Shown: positions 23,568 through 31,588, numbered from the stretch's first letter. The stretch is DNA of 49,354 nucleotides from an uncultured Oscillospiraceae bacterium (GCA_934546685.1 CAKTEB010000005.1:1-49354), one strand, 5' to 3'. Made by a program: numbers and translations. The notes: generated by a model from the letters alone, not told the origin.

Positions 23568-25877
23568 TTATTGTTCGTTTCGTTTTGCCAGGGCATAGAA
23601 CGCCTGGCCCAGCCCGATGCCGCCGTCGTTGGGTGGCACCAGAGAATGCCGGAGCACCCGGAAGCCCTGACTTTCCAGGCCCCTTACAGTCAGCTCCAGC
23701 AGCAGGGTATTCTGGAATACGCCGCCGCTGAGGGCCGCCGTTTCAATGCCGGTGTCCGCCCGCAGAGCCTCCGCGGCCTTGCAGAGCATTTCCGCGAGGC
23801 TCCGGTGGAAGCCCAGGGCCAGTGCGTCCGGGTCGGCGCCCCTGAGGCGCTGAGCCAGGATCTCCCGCACCAGCCGGTCTGTTTTCAGGATCACAAAGCC
23901 ATCCTCCCGGCGGCGGACGGTTCCGGGCAATGGGGGAATGTCGATTCCGTCCTTCAATGCCCGCTCCGCCCGGTACTGGAGGGCCGTAGCCGCCTCCCCC
24001 TCAAAGGTGGAGGCCCGGCGGATGCCCAGAATCGCCGCCACCCCGTCAAAGAGCCGCCCGGCGCTGGTGGATACCACCGTATTGATCCGTCTTTCCGCCA
24101 TGGTCAGCTGCACCCGGGCTGTCTGCTCATCGCAGAGCGCCAGGGCCCGGAGCCATTCCATGGCTTCTTCCTTCGTCTCCCCCAGGCCGTAGAGCATTCC
24201 GGCGGCAATGCGCCAGCCCTCCCGGGCCGAGGCGTCGCCTCCCGGCTGCAAAAACGGGGCAATGCTGCCCAGCCGCCGGAAGCTCGTTTCCTCCGCCAGC
24301 AGCAGCTCCCCGCCCCAGATGGTACCATCGGTGCCATAGCCGGTGCCGTCCAGGGACAGTCCGATGACCGGGTCGTGATAATCGTTTTCCGCCATACAGG
24401 AGAGAATGTGGGCATAGTGGTGCTGGACCTGGATCAGGGGCAATCCCATTTTCTTCGCCATGGCCACGGAGTTATAGCCCGGGTGCAGGTCGCAGACCAC
24501 CGCCTCCGGCTCCGTCTCCAGCAGGGTATTGAAGCGCCCGATGGTCTCCTCCAGCGCCTTCACGGTGCGGAGATCCTGGAGATCTCCCACATAGGGTGAG
24601 AGATATAGGAGGCCGCCGGTGCCGATGCAGAAGCTGTTTTTCAGCTCCCCGCCCATGGCCAATACCGTGCCGGGATACTCCCCGGACAGCAGCACCGGCA
24701 GAGGCGCATAGCCCCGGCTCCGGCGCACCATATAGGGCTCGTCCCGGAAGAAGTCCATGACGGAATCGTCCGCCCGAATACGGATCATCCGGTTATGGGA
24801 CAGGATCCGATCCGCCAAATGCCCCAGCTCCGCCGCCGCGTCCCGGTCATCCCGGCAGATGGGCGCGCCGCTGACGTTGCCGCTGGTCATCACCAGGCAG
24901 TCCGGCATTCCGATGCCGTCGTCGTAGTCAAACAGCAGCAGCTGCACCGGCGCATAGGGCAGCATCACGCCCACTCTCGGGTTGTCCGGGGCCACCGATG
25001 GGGCCAAACGGCTCCCCGCCTTCCGGTCCAAAAGCAAAATGGGCTTCTGGTGGCCGGTCAATATTTCCTCCTGGGCCGGGGAGATCTCGCACTCCCGCCG
25101 GGCCGTTTCCTCGTCCCGCATCATCACCGCAAAGGGCTTCATGGGCCGCCGCTTCCGCTGGCGCAGGAGGGAAACAGCCGCTTCATTGGTGGCGTCGCAG
25201 CACAGGTGGAAGCCGCCGATGCCCTTTACCGCCACGATGCCGCCTTCGGCGATGGTTTTTCTGGCCTCAGTGATGGCCGCCCGTCCCCGCTCCTCCCGGC
25301 CCAAAAGATAGACCTCCGGGCCGCAGTGATTGCAGCACACGGGCTGAGCGTCATAGCGCCGGGACTCCGGACTCACATACTCTGCCGCGCACTGGGGGCA
25401 CATGGGGAACTCCTTCATGCTGGTGCGCTCCCGGTCATAGGGCAGGGCGTCGAGGATGGTGAGCCGCGGGCCGCAGCAGGTGCAGTTGATGAAGGGGTGG
25501 AGATACCGCCGATCCTTGGGGTCGTATAATTCCCGCTTGCAGTCCTCGCAGATGGCGATATCCGGGGAGATGAAGATCTCCCCCTGGGTCTTTTCGCTTT
25601 CAATGATGGAAAAGTCCGGGTAGCTGGGGGCATCCCTTAAATCCTTCCGGTCTATTTTCAGGATGGCGGCCCGCCGGGGCGGCCGGTGCTCCAGGGCGGA
25701 CAGGAATGCGTCCACCTGCTTCTCGGTGCCCTGGGCCATGATCTCCACATAGGGGCCGCAGTTGGCCACGGTGCCGGTGATGCCGGTCTCCATGGCGTGG
25801 CGGCTGACGGTGGGCCGGAAGCCCACCCCCTGGACGATGCCGTAGACCCGGATCCGGGCCGTTACGATGCCGTCCAT
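23568..25877 (-). CDS. hypF: Carbamoyltransferase HypF
   Basis: 769 residues from MDGIVTARIRVYGIVQGVGFRP. Domains in order: acylphosphatase (about 1-90, GIVQGVGFRP), paired zinc fingers (CEDC...CTCC and CPQC...CCNHC, about 105-185), YrdC-like (about 200-385) and Kae1-like with HxxxH metal motifs (VQHHYAH). HypF makes carbamoyl-adenylate and carbamoylates HypE. All domains look intact. The start lies inside the end of the upstream short nitrogenase-like gene (16-base overlap), which argues strongly that both are made together. Confidence 0.96.
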   Translation of the reverse strand: MDGIVTARIRVYGIVQGVGFRPTVSRHAMETGITGTVANCGPYVEIMAQGTEKQVDAFLSALEHRPPRRAAILKIDRKDLRDAPSYPDFSIIESEKTQGEIFISPDIAICEDCKRELYDPKDRRYLHPFINCTCCGPRLTILDALPYDRERTSMKEFPMCPQCAAEYVSPESRRYDAQPVCCNHCGPEVYLLGREERGRAAITEARKTIAEGGIVAVKGIGGFHLCCDATNEAAVSLLRQRKRRPMKPFAVMMRDEETARRECEISPAQEEILTGHQKPILLLDRKAGSRLAPSVAPDNPRVGVMLPYAPVQLLLFDYDDGIGMPDCLVMTSGNVSGAPICRDDRDAAAELGHLADRILSHNRMIRIRADDSVMDFFRDEPYMVRRSRGYAPLPVLLSGEYPGTVLAMGGELKNSFCIGTGGLLYLSPYVGDLQDLRTVKALEETIGRFNTLLETEPEAVVCDLHPGYNSVAMAKKMGLPLIQVQHHYAHILSCMAENDYHDPVIGLSLDGTGYGTDGTIWGGELLLAEETSFRRLGSIAPFLQPGGDASAREGWRIAAGMLYGLGETKEEAMEWLRALALCDEQTARVQLTMAERRINTVVSTSAGRLFDGVAAILGIRRASTFEGEAATALQYRAERALKDGIDIPPLPGTVRRREDGFVILKTDRLVREILAQRLRGADPDALALGFHRSLAEMLCKAAEALRADTGIETAALSGGVFQNTLLLELTVRGLESQGFRVLRHSLVPPNDGGIGLGQAFYALAKRNEQ

Positions 25878-26911
25878 GGCTTCTCCGTCCTTCCTGATAC
25901 CGCAAAATGCGGCAGGTCGTGTTTCTCCAGCTCCGCCGGGGCCAGGGGCCACAGGGCCCTGTCCGCCAGCAGGAGATCATACTTTCCGCTGGCCAGCAGC
26001 GCCTCCAGCTGGTCTTCCTCCTTGAGGAGCAGGTCATTTTGACCGCTGAGCTCCGGCTTTTTCAGGAACCAGGTGGCGGTATCCACCCGGGCCGCGCCCC
26101 GGCGCTCCAGAGCCTCCCGGAGGCTGTTTGCCCGAACCTGCTGGTGGATCACGAGAATGCGCCTGCCGCTGACCTCCAAACCGTCTATCTCATCCTCTGC
26201 CAGCGGGTCGTGACATTCATAGGGGGTGCCGAACTTCTCCTGGAGGTATTTGGCCGCTTTCAGGCCCGAGGGGGACACCACCAGATTCTTCTCCACGGCT
26301 GGCGCTTTTTCGATTTCCTCCAGGGTGCCATAGCCGTAGATATAGATGTGCTTCCAGCCCTGGGCCGTCAGGAGCTGCCGGAGCCGCTGCTCGTCCCGCT
26401 GCTCCCCAAAGTCCAGGGGCGTCATGCCGAGAATGCCGACGGCCCCTGCTTCCGTCTCCTGTTTTTCCACGGCGAACCGCTCCATCAGGGCCAGGTAGGC
26501 CTTCTCCGCCCCGGCGTCGTAGAGCTCCATGCCGTCAGAATCCACGGTGAGCACCGGCAGATCCACCCGCTTCTCGGCCATGCGCCGGAGGGCCCGGTAG
26601 TCCGTGGCGATGACCGCCGGAACCGGCGTTCCGATGATGGCCGCGAACTTGGCCGGGAGCTTTTCGGAGGCGTCCTTGAGCTTTGCCACCAGCCGGTCAT
26701 CCCGGCCCAGGATGGCATCCATATCCCGGAGTCCCGCGCTGAAAATGGCGCTCTTGTGGGTAAACCACCTAGGCTCGTCAAAGCCGCAGATATTGCCCGC
26801 GCAGCCACCTGCGTCGCAGATCACCAAAATGCCCCCCAGGGCGTAGAGCACCGCCGAGGCCCCGGACTGATCCGGCGCAAAGGGGGAGAGATATTTTCTG
26901 AGGCCCTTCAT
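25862..26911 (-). CDS. Short nitrogenase component-1-like protein (module 1)
   Basis: 349 residues from MKGLRKYLSPFAPDQSGASA; the ATG overlaps the stop of the long partner (ATGA). Homologous to 17797-18915 along its length (LYALGGILVICDAGGC against LYELGGMVVIHDPSGC; DEPRWF against DETRWY). Cysteines here are C32, C37 and C42: C37 is shared with the paralogue, but the equivalent of its C10 is absent (LSPFAP). No cysteine at the third NifK position (IIGTPVPAVIA). Nitrogenase component-1 fold is well supported; function unknown. Confidence 0.87.
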   Translation of the reverse strand: MKGLRKYLSPFAPDQSGASAVLYALGGILVICDAGGCAGNICGFDEPRWFTHKSAIFSAGLRDMDAILGRDDRLVAKLKDASEKLPAKFAAIIGTPVPAVIATDYRALRRMAEKRVDLPVLTVDSDGMELYDAGAEKAYLALMERFAVEKQETEAGAVGILGMTPLDFGEQRDEQRLRQLLTAQGWKHIYIYGYGTLEEIEKAPAVEKNLVVSPSGLKAAKYLQEKFGTPYECHDPLAEDEIDGLEVSGRRILVIHQQVRANSLREALERRGAARVDTATWFLKKPELSGQNDLLLKEEDQLEALLASGKYDLLLADRALWPLAPAELEKHDLPHFAVSGRTEKPWTAS

Positions 26912-28206
26912 GCCTCCGCCTCCTTTCGGGAGAGAAGTCCATCCAGTGCCCGGAGCAGCGCCCGGAGCCCCGCGTAGCCGAAGGGCTGCACGTCCTGGTT
27001 CCACTGGAGATTGGGGCAGCCCGGGTGGTAATACCCCGCGTCCTTGCCGACGGTCACATCCGCCGGGGCCCGGCTGGCGTCGTAGTGCAGCATGGTGGGC
27101 TCCAGATTGGAGTAGATCCTTACCTCCGGGGCCAGTTCGGAGAGCCGCTTGATATAGACAAAATTCTCGTCGGTGACCGTGCCGTAGATCTCCCCCACCT
27201 GATGGCCCATCTGAAGAAGGGCCACCGCCAGCTCAAAGGGATCCCCGTTCATGCACTCGCCCAAGTGGAAGGTCAGGCTGCCGTGCTTCTGCCGGAATGC
27301 CTCCACTTCCCTTAGGGTCTCCTGATACATCTTTTCATCGTCCAGCTTTTCCCCCAACGCTGCCCCCAGGGCCTGATACTGCCGATGGATCTTTTCGGGC
27401 TGATAGAGCCGCCGGAGCTCAATGGAGGGAATATGGAGCCGCTCCTCAAAATCCCGGGCGGCGAACCGGGCCTCCGGATTGAGCACCAGGTTGAAGTTGG
27501 CCTCAGCCATGGCCTGGTATTCCTCGTAATCCTTGCAGGTGGAGATCTCCCGGATGGTCCTGACCCCCACGCTCCGGAGGAGGTCATAGAGCTCGCAGTC
27601 CTTTTGCAGGGGCGCGAAAAAGCCCAGGATGTTCACCGCCGCGGCCCGTTTTTTCCGGGGCTCCAGCAGAGAATAGAGGCTCTGGCGCACATGGACCATG
27701 GGGGGCTTCCGGCCCTCCCGGGTCAGGGCGTACATGTAGCAGGGCCGCACAGGCAGTCCCGCGGCCTCCTCCGCCTTTCGGCAGACCCGCTCCATGTCGG
27801 TGCCCAGCAGCGCGTCCACGCAGGTGATGCAGATCATCACCACCGAGGGCTTTTCCTCCAGGCTCTCCACCACTTCCGTCACTGCCTGGGGGATCTTTTT
27901 CAGGTGCCGCCCGGTGACCACATCGGTCTCGTCCATCATCAGATAGAAGAACCGGTGGTCGTACTCCGGCATCCGGCTGATGAGGGAGGTATTCCGCCCG
28001 CAGCAGCCCGGGGCCACCAGCAGCATCACGGAGCCCGGGATGGCCAGACCCGCCCGCTTGACACCGAAGCCCTCGGCCCCCGGGGAGTTAAAGGCCAGGG
28101 TGGCCGGGGAGCTGTAGATGAGATGGCAGCCGGACTGGAGCTCCGTGGGCAGGTCATCCCTCCCCCGCTGACATAGCTCCATGGCCGTGTAGCTCACTGC
28201 ATTCAT
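26908..28206 (-). CDS. Long nitrogenase component-1-like protein (module 1)
   Basis: 432 residues from the ATG at 28206 (GGAGGA correctly spaced; overlaps the nifH-like stop). All three ligand positions of a NifD/NifE-type subunit can be placed by eye: C27 (SGCHLIYSSP), C68/C69 (VAPGCCGRN) and C129 (ICITCVDALLGTD). The C-terminus has GYYHPGCPNLQWNQ followed by the signature PFGYAGLRALLRAL, so a His and a Cys are available near the place where nitrogenase binds its cofactor. Partner of the short protein at 25862-26911. It could ligate a 4Fe-4S or P-cluster-like centre together with the partner. Confidence 0.88.
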   Translation of the reverse strand: MNAVSYTAMELCQRGRDDLPTELQSGCHLIYSSPATLAFNSPGAEGFGVKRAGLAIPGSVMLLVAPGCCGRNTSLISRMPEYDHRFFYLMMDETDVVTGRHLKKIPQAVTEVVESLEEKPSVVMICITCVDALLGTDMERVCRKAEEAAGLPVRPCYMYALTREGRKPPMVHVRQSLYSLLEPRKKRAAAVNILGFFAPLQKDCELYDLLRSVGVRTIREISTCKDYEEYQAMAEANFNLVLNPEARFAARDFEERLHIPSIELRRLYQPEKIHRQYQALGAALGEKLDDEKMYQETLREVEAFRQKHGSLTFHLGECMNGDPFELAVALLQMGHQVGEIYGTVTDENFVYIKRLSELAPEVRIYSNLEPTMLHYDASRAPADVTVGKDAGYYHPGCPNLQWNQDVQPFGYAGLRALLRALDGLLSRKEAEA

Positions 28207-28961
28207 GAACATTCCTCCTCCAGCAGCTTTTCCGCCAAGGCCTGGAAGCGCAGGGCGATCTCAGAGTCCGGGGCTCCCTCCACGGCGGTCTTCCCCTGCT
28301 CCTCCCAGAAGATGATCTCGTTGCTTCTGGGGATCTCTCCTACGATTTGAAGGCCCGCGGAGTCCGCGAAGCTCTGTACCTTCTCGGTCTCATTCTCCAC
28401 GTTCCGGTGGTTCAGCACCACCCCGAAGACCTTGGCGTAGCTGCGGTCCTCGAAATTTTTCACCGCCGAGGCAATGTTGTTGGCGGCGTACAGGGCCATC
28501 TTCTCCCCGGAGGTGACAATGAGCACCTTTTCCGCATAGCCCTCCCGGATGGGGGCCGCGAAGCCGCCGCAGACCACGTCGCCCAATACGTCGTAGAGCA
28601 CCACGTCTGGCTTCCAGGTCTCAAAGAGCCGAAGATCCTCCAGGAGCCCGAAGGTGGCGATGATGCCCCGGCCCGCGCAGCCCAGGCCCGGAGTGGGGCC
28701 GCCGGTCTCGATGCAGAGAACCCCTCCGAAGCCCTCCCGGGAGATCTCCTCCAGGGTCTCCGGATCTCGGTCCGTCCGGCGCATGAAGTTCATCACCGGC
28801 TCCACGGGCTCGCCGCCCAAAAGGTTGATGGTGGAATCCGCCTTGGGGTCGCAGCCGATCTGGATCACCCGCTTGCCCATGGAAGCAAAGGCCGCCGAAA
28901 GGTTGCTGGTCACCGTGGATTTTCCAATGCCGCCCTTTCCGTATATGGCAATTTTCAGCAT
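28203..28961 (-). CDS. NifH-like ATPase, nitrogenase reductase family (module 1)
   Basis: 252 residues, first gene of the 13-gene operon. P-loop GKGGIGKST (8-16), CDPKADST, and bridging cysteines C95 (GLGCAGRG) and C131 (GDVVCGGF) are intact, with the Arg after CAG that is ADP-ribosylated in true NifH. Paralogous to 20234-20995. Short C-terminus compared with NifH. The ATG at 28961 follows AGGAG; the in-frame extension upstream would run through the leader terminator and is not coding. Expected role: ATP-driven electron donor to the long/short pair downstream. Confidence 0.95.
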   Translation of the reverse strand: MLKIAIYGKGGIGKSTVTSNLSAAFASMGKRVIQIGCDPKADSTINLLGGEPVEPVMNFMRRTDRDPETLEEISREGFGGVLCIETGGPTPGLGCAGRGIIATFGLLEDLRLFETWKPDVVLYDVLGDVVCGGFAAPIREGYAEKVLIVTSGEKMALYAANNIASAVKNFEDRSYAKVFGVVLNHRNVENETEKVQSFADSAGLQIVGEIPRSNEIIFWEEQGKTAVEGAPDSEIALRFQALAEKLLEEECS

Positions 28962-28983
28962 AATGTTCTCCTGTCCGGGCATG

Positions 28984-29014
28984 AAAAAAGCCCTGCCGCA
29001 CTGACAGCGGCAGG
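28984..29014 (-). terminator. Intrinsic terminator in the operon leader (attenuator)
   Basis: On the minus strand CCTGCCGC and GCGGCAGG form an 8-bp stem with a 7-base loop, followed by a T-run of six (28984-28989). It lies only 23 bases before the first nifH-like start codon and downstream of the promoter, so it can only act as a conditional terminator. Confidence 0.8.
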
Positions 29015-29090
29015 ACATCGGCAGCATTTGGGCCGCACCCGGAGGGGGTACGGAGGCAACCGACTATTCCGGCGCGGGGTATTTCCCTTG
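29015..29090 (-). ncRNA. Structured leader domain, riboswitch candidate (perhaps Moco/Tuco-like)
   Basis: Read on the minus strand, an 8-bp stem CCGTACCC/GGGTGCGG with loop CCTCC (29033-29053) sits inside a weaker stem GTCGG/CCGAT. It is flanked by unpaired, conserved-looking blocks (GGTTGCCTCC and GGCCCAAATG) and followed at once by the terminator. The layout is that of a ligand-sensing aptamer plus expression platform. The blocks remind me of the molybdenum/tungsten cofactor riboswitch, but this is from memory and unverified. 29091-29320 holds two more hairpins (TCGGAAAA/TTTTCCGA at 29202-29223, CATAC/GTATG at 29184-29198) and a 13-base palindrome at 29153-29165. Confidence 0.5.
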
Positions 29091-29328
29091 CTGTCAGAGT
29101 CACGTTTTTGGGGCAAAACCACACAAATGTGTCTGCGGGCTACAGCCGATCTTTTCCGCCGGAAATGCGTTATTTTTCCTCGACATACACAAAGTATGCC
29201 ATCGGAAAACTGCCTTTTTCCGACGCAAAATCTCTGGCTGAATCCTCGCCGCCAATTCATGCGGTATTGCCCTGATTTATCTTTGTTACACTTTGCAGTA
29301 GTTATAGGCATCTGCTCAGATATGTCAT

Positions 29329-29358
29329 ATTGTATCATCGAAAGCCGTTTTCTGTCAA
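29329..29358 (-). promoter_or_regulatory. Promoter of the nif-like/hyp/hyd operon
   Basis: Minus-strand TTGACA (29353-29358), an 18-base spacer and TACAAT (29329-29334). Transcription would start near 29322, leaving an untranslated leader of about 360 nt. Confidence 0.65.
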
Positions 29359-29473
29359 CGGTGAGATTTGGCAGGTTTTTTCTTAGATTATCTCCGGTTT
29401 TCTTTCCTAAGGCAATACCGCGCAGATCGCCAAGCGCGCTTCCTTAATAATTATGAAAATTCGCCGCTTTCCC

Positions 29474-29502
29474 TTGCTTTTGCAGCCGCTCCGTGGCATA
29501 AT
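29474..29502 (+). promoter_or_regulatory. Promoter of the second sulfatase-like gene
   Basis: TTGCTT (29474-29479), a 17-base spacer and CATAAT (29497-29502), about 35 bases before the ATG. Confidence 0.55.
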
Positions 29503-29537
29503 GGTAGGCACCTTAGAGAAGCGGAGCCGATACCCTT

Positions 29538-31064
29538 ATGCAAACCATCAAAAAGCTATGGACCGCGGGCTTCCTGCCGGTTTTGTCCCTGGTCCTTACC
29601 TGTTTTTATCCCTGCGTGTTCCTCTACGGCCACAACGCCGATGAGGCCACCTTTGCCAGCATGTTTCCCTTTTTCGGGGTCTTTCTGCTCAACGCCCTGA
29701 TTTTTCTGGCGGTGTTCAGCCTGATCCTCCGGAGTATTTCCCGGGGGGCGTTTATATCGGATCTTGCCATGCTGGTGGTCATCAATTTCACCATAGTCTA
29801 CAAGCCTCTCCACAGCCATCTGAAATGGCTCACCGCGGATATGCTCATGTTCGCGGCGGGGATTCTGCTGCTGGCGGTGCTGATCCTGCTGTTGCGGAAG
29901 AAGCCCAGGATGAAAATTGTCTGCGGCCTCATCGCCCTGGCCTTTGGCTCCATGAGCCTGGTGAGCCTCATTCAGGCAGGCGTCACCTATCTCAGCCGCA
30001 CCGGCGGCGAGGGCAATCAGGAGGTTCTGGAGAAATACGAGCCCCAGACCTTCACCGGGGACAAGCCCAATGTCTACTATTTTCTCTTTGACGGCTACGC
30101 GGGCCCGGAGTGCCTCCAGCACTATTACGGCTACGACAACGAGCCCTTCCTCACCGCCATGGAGGACAAGGGCTTCACCGTCTCCCGCACCAGCCACAAC
30201 TATGAATCCCTGCTGACTGTGACCCTGGTGCCCAATCTTCTGAACCTGAACTTTGTGGCCCATAAGAGCATGAGCGAATCGGAGAAGACGGCGCTTCTGG
30301 AGATGCCCAACCTGTTCCGCACCTTCAAGGACAACGGCTATCAGCTGAACCTCTGCAATCACCTGGACTACATCGGTATGACCGGCTGCAATGTGCTGAC
30401 GAAGAATCAGTCCCGGCGCACCATCTCGGATTTTCTGCTGAAAAACAGCATCTACTGCAAGATTCGCCCCATCAAGCGGGAGATCAACGCAATGATCCAC
30501 GCGGACTATGTGGCCGGGTACACGGGGCCCCTGTTCAACGTCATGGACGCGGAAAAGAGCTCCTGGCAGTACGCCACTGACGGCCCCACCTTCACCATGG
30601 GCTACCTCCAGTGCCCCCACGCCCCCACCATTCTCGACAAAAACGGCAATCTGGTGGAGGACTATGAAAACGTGGGCTGGCGCTGGGATATGCCGGAATT
30701 ATACCTGGGTCAGCTGGAATTCGTCAGCAGCTTTATTCTCGACCTGGTAACGGAGATCCAGGCCCACGACCCGGACGCCCTGATCATCGTCCAGTCCGAC
30801 CACGGCTGCCGCCAGGCCAACCACTTCTATGATATGGGCATCTGGGATACCTACGACCCGGTGGAGGAGAACGCCTATATGCAGAATACGCTGAACTGCG
30901 TATACTATCAGGGCGAGCGCTTTGATATCGAAGGCAAGAGCGGCATCAATTCCCTGCGGCTCATTATGAACCAGGTATTTGGGACCAACTACGAAAAGGT
31001 CAAGGCCCATAAGTATAAGAAGGGAAGATGGGAGACGAATCCGAGAGCGGAAGAAAAGGGATGA
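29538..31064 (+). CDS. Membrane sulfatase-like (alkaline phosphatase superfamily) protein, complete copy
   Basis: 508 residues: hydrophobic segments at roughly 10-30, 40-65, 72-90, 97-120 and 125-145, then an extracytoplasmic domain. Superfamily motifs: FLFDGYAG near residue 184, a Thr in LLTVTLVPNLLN, CPHAPT, and IVQSDHG near 420. It closely parallels the truncated protein at the left edge of the window (same membrane topology, LNCVYY and INSLRL/INTLRL near the C-terminus). Likely transfers a phospho-substituent to a surface polymer; the acceptor is unknown. It has its own promoter and a strong terminator, so it is monocistronic. Confidence 0.82.
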   Translation: MQTIKKLWTAGFLPVLSLVLTCFYPCVFLYGHNADEATFASMFPFFGVFLLNALIFLAVFSLILRSISRGAFISDLAMLVVINFTIVYKPLHSHLKWLTADMLMFAAGILLLAVLILLLRKKPRMKIVCGLIALAFGSMSLVSLIQAGVTYLSRTGGEGNQEVLEKYEPQTFTGDKPNVYYFLFDGYAGPECLQHYYGYDNEPFLTAMEDKGFTVSRTSHNYESLLTVTLVPNLLNLNFVAHKSMSESEKTALLEMPNLFRTFKDNGYQLNLCNHLDYIGMTGCNVLTKNQSRRTISDFLLKNSIYCKIRPIKREINAMIHADYVAGYTGPLFNVMDAEKSSWQYATDGPTFTMGYLQCPHAPTILDKNGNLVEDYENVGWRWDMPELYLGQLEFVSSFILDLVTEIQAHDPDALIIVQSDHGCRQANHFYDMGIWDTYDPVEENAYMQNTLNCVYYQGERFDIEGKSGINSLRLIMNQVFGTNYEKVKAHKYKKGRWETNPRAEEKG

Positions 31065-31072
31065 ATCATAAA

Positions 31073-31110
31073 GGGTGCGCTGCACATCGTCGTGCAGCGC
31101 ACCCTGTTTG
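31073..31110 (+). terminator. Strong terminator after the second sulfatase-like gene
   Basis: A perfect 13-bp stem GGGTGCGCTGCAC/GTGCAGCGCACCC with a 6-base loop, followed by TGTTTGTCT. Confidence 0.85.
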
Positions 31111-31145
31111 TCTGCCGGGGTTCCGATTTTCTGCCGCAGCGCACC

Positions 31146-31545
31146 CCAAGGGTACTTCCTACGGGCCTGCTTTGCAGTCCCTCCGGGGCGCCCCCCAAGG
31201 GGACTTGCTCCGCAGCGCAGTAGGCACGAAGGGGGCGGAAGCAAAAATTGGGGGCCCCCGCCAAAGCCCAGCGAAGCGGGTTTGGTGGGGAGAGGAGGAG
31301 TAGCGGAGTGACTGAGCTTTTGGCCCAAAGGCCAAAACGAAGGATGCGGAGCTTGCGACGACGTGGCATGCCGCCCCCTGGTTAAAATTCGGGCTAGGCA
31401 CCAATGCGAATTCGTCTGGTACCGATACGTCAAATCCTGTCCCGATTAACCCCACGGGGATGCAAGGGGCCGAAGCCCCTTGCCACGCCTTTCTCCCCTA
31501 TCTTTCGTCGTGTAACGAAAGATGGGGCCGCCGGAGGCCGTAGGT
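31146..31545. repeat. Structured dispersed repeat, copy 1
   Basis: No gene is seen in 31111-31588. The stretch is a mosaic that recurs at 48985-49354. Block C (31146-31172, CACCCCAAGGGTACTTCCTA...), block B (31216-31302, beginning GCAGTAGGCACGAAGGGGG) and block A (31387-31436, beginning ATTCGGGCTAGGCACC and ending CCGATACGTCAAATC), followed by two perfect stems: GCAAGGGGC/GCCCCTTGC (31462-31483) and ATCTTTCGT/ACGAAAGAT (31500-31523). Short frames in it are repeat translations, not genes. Confidence 0.85.
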
Positions 31546-31588
31546 TATCGCAGTGCAGTGCAGAGAATACCTTAATTTTTTCACTCTT

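Noticed and set aside
15533..25877. Ordinary hydrogenase maturation locus
   Set aside because: No HydA, HydG, [NiFe] large or small subunit, HypA, HypB or maturation protease is encoded in the window.
17797..28961. Classical nitrogen-fixation (nif) operon
   Set aside because: No nifB is present in the window, component-1 proteins are short with incomplete P-cluster cysteines, and the genes are mixed with hydrogenase maturation genes.
28962..29027. N-terminal extension of the first nifH-like protein
   Set aside because: It would be read through the leader terminator; the ATG at 28961 has a proper ribosome site.
30699..31455. Small proteins across the repeat at 31.1-31.5 kb, with similar ones near 49 kb
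   Set aside because: Their similarity to each other is explained by the duplicated noncoding repeat; they cross a strong terminator and lack ribosome sites.
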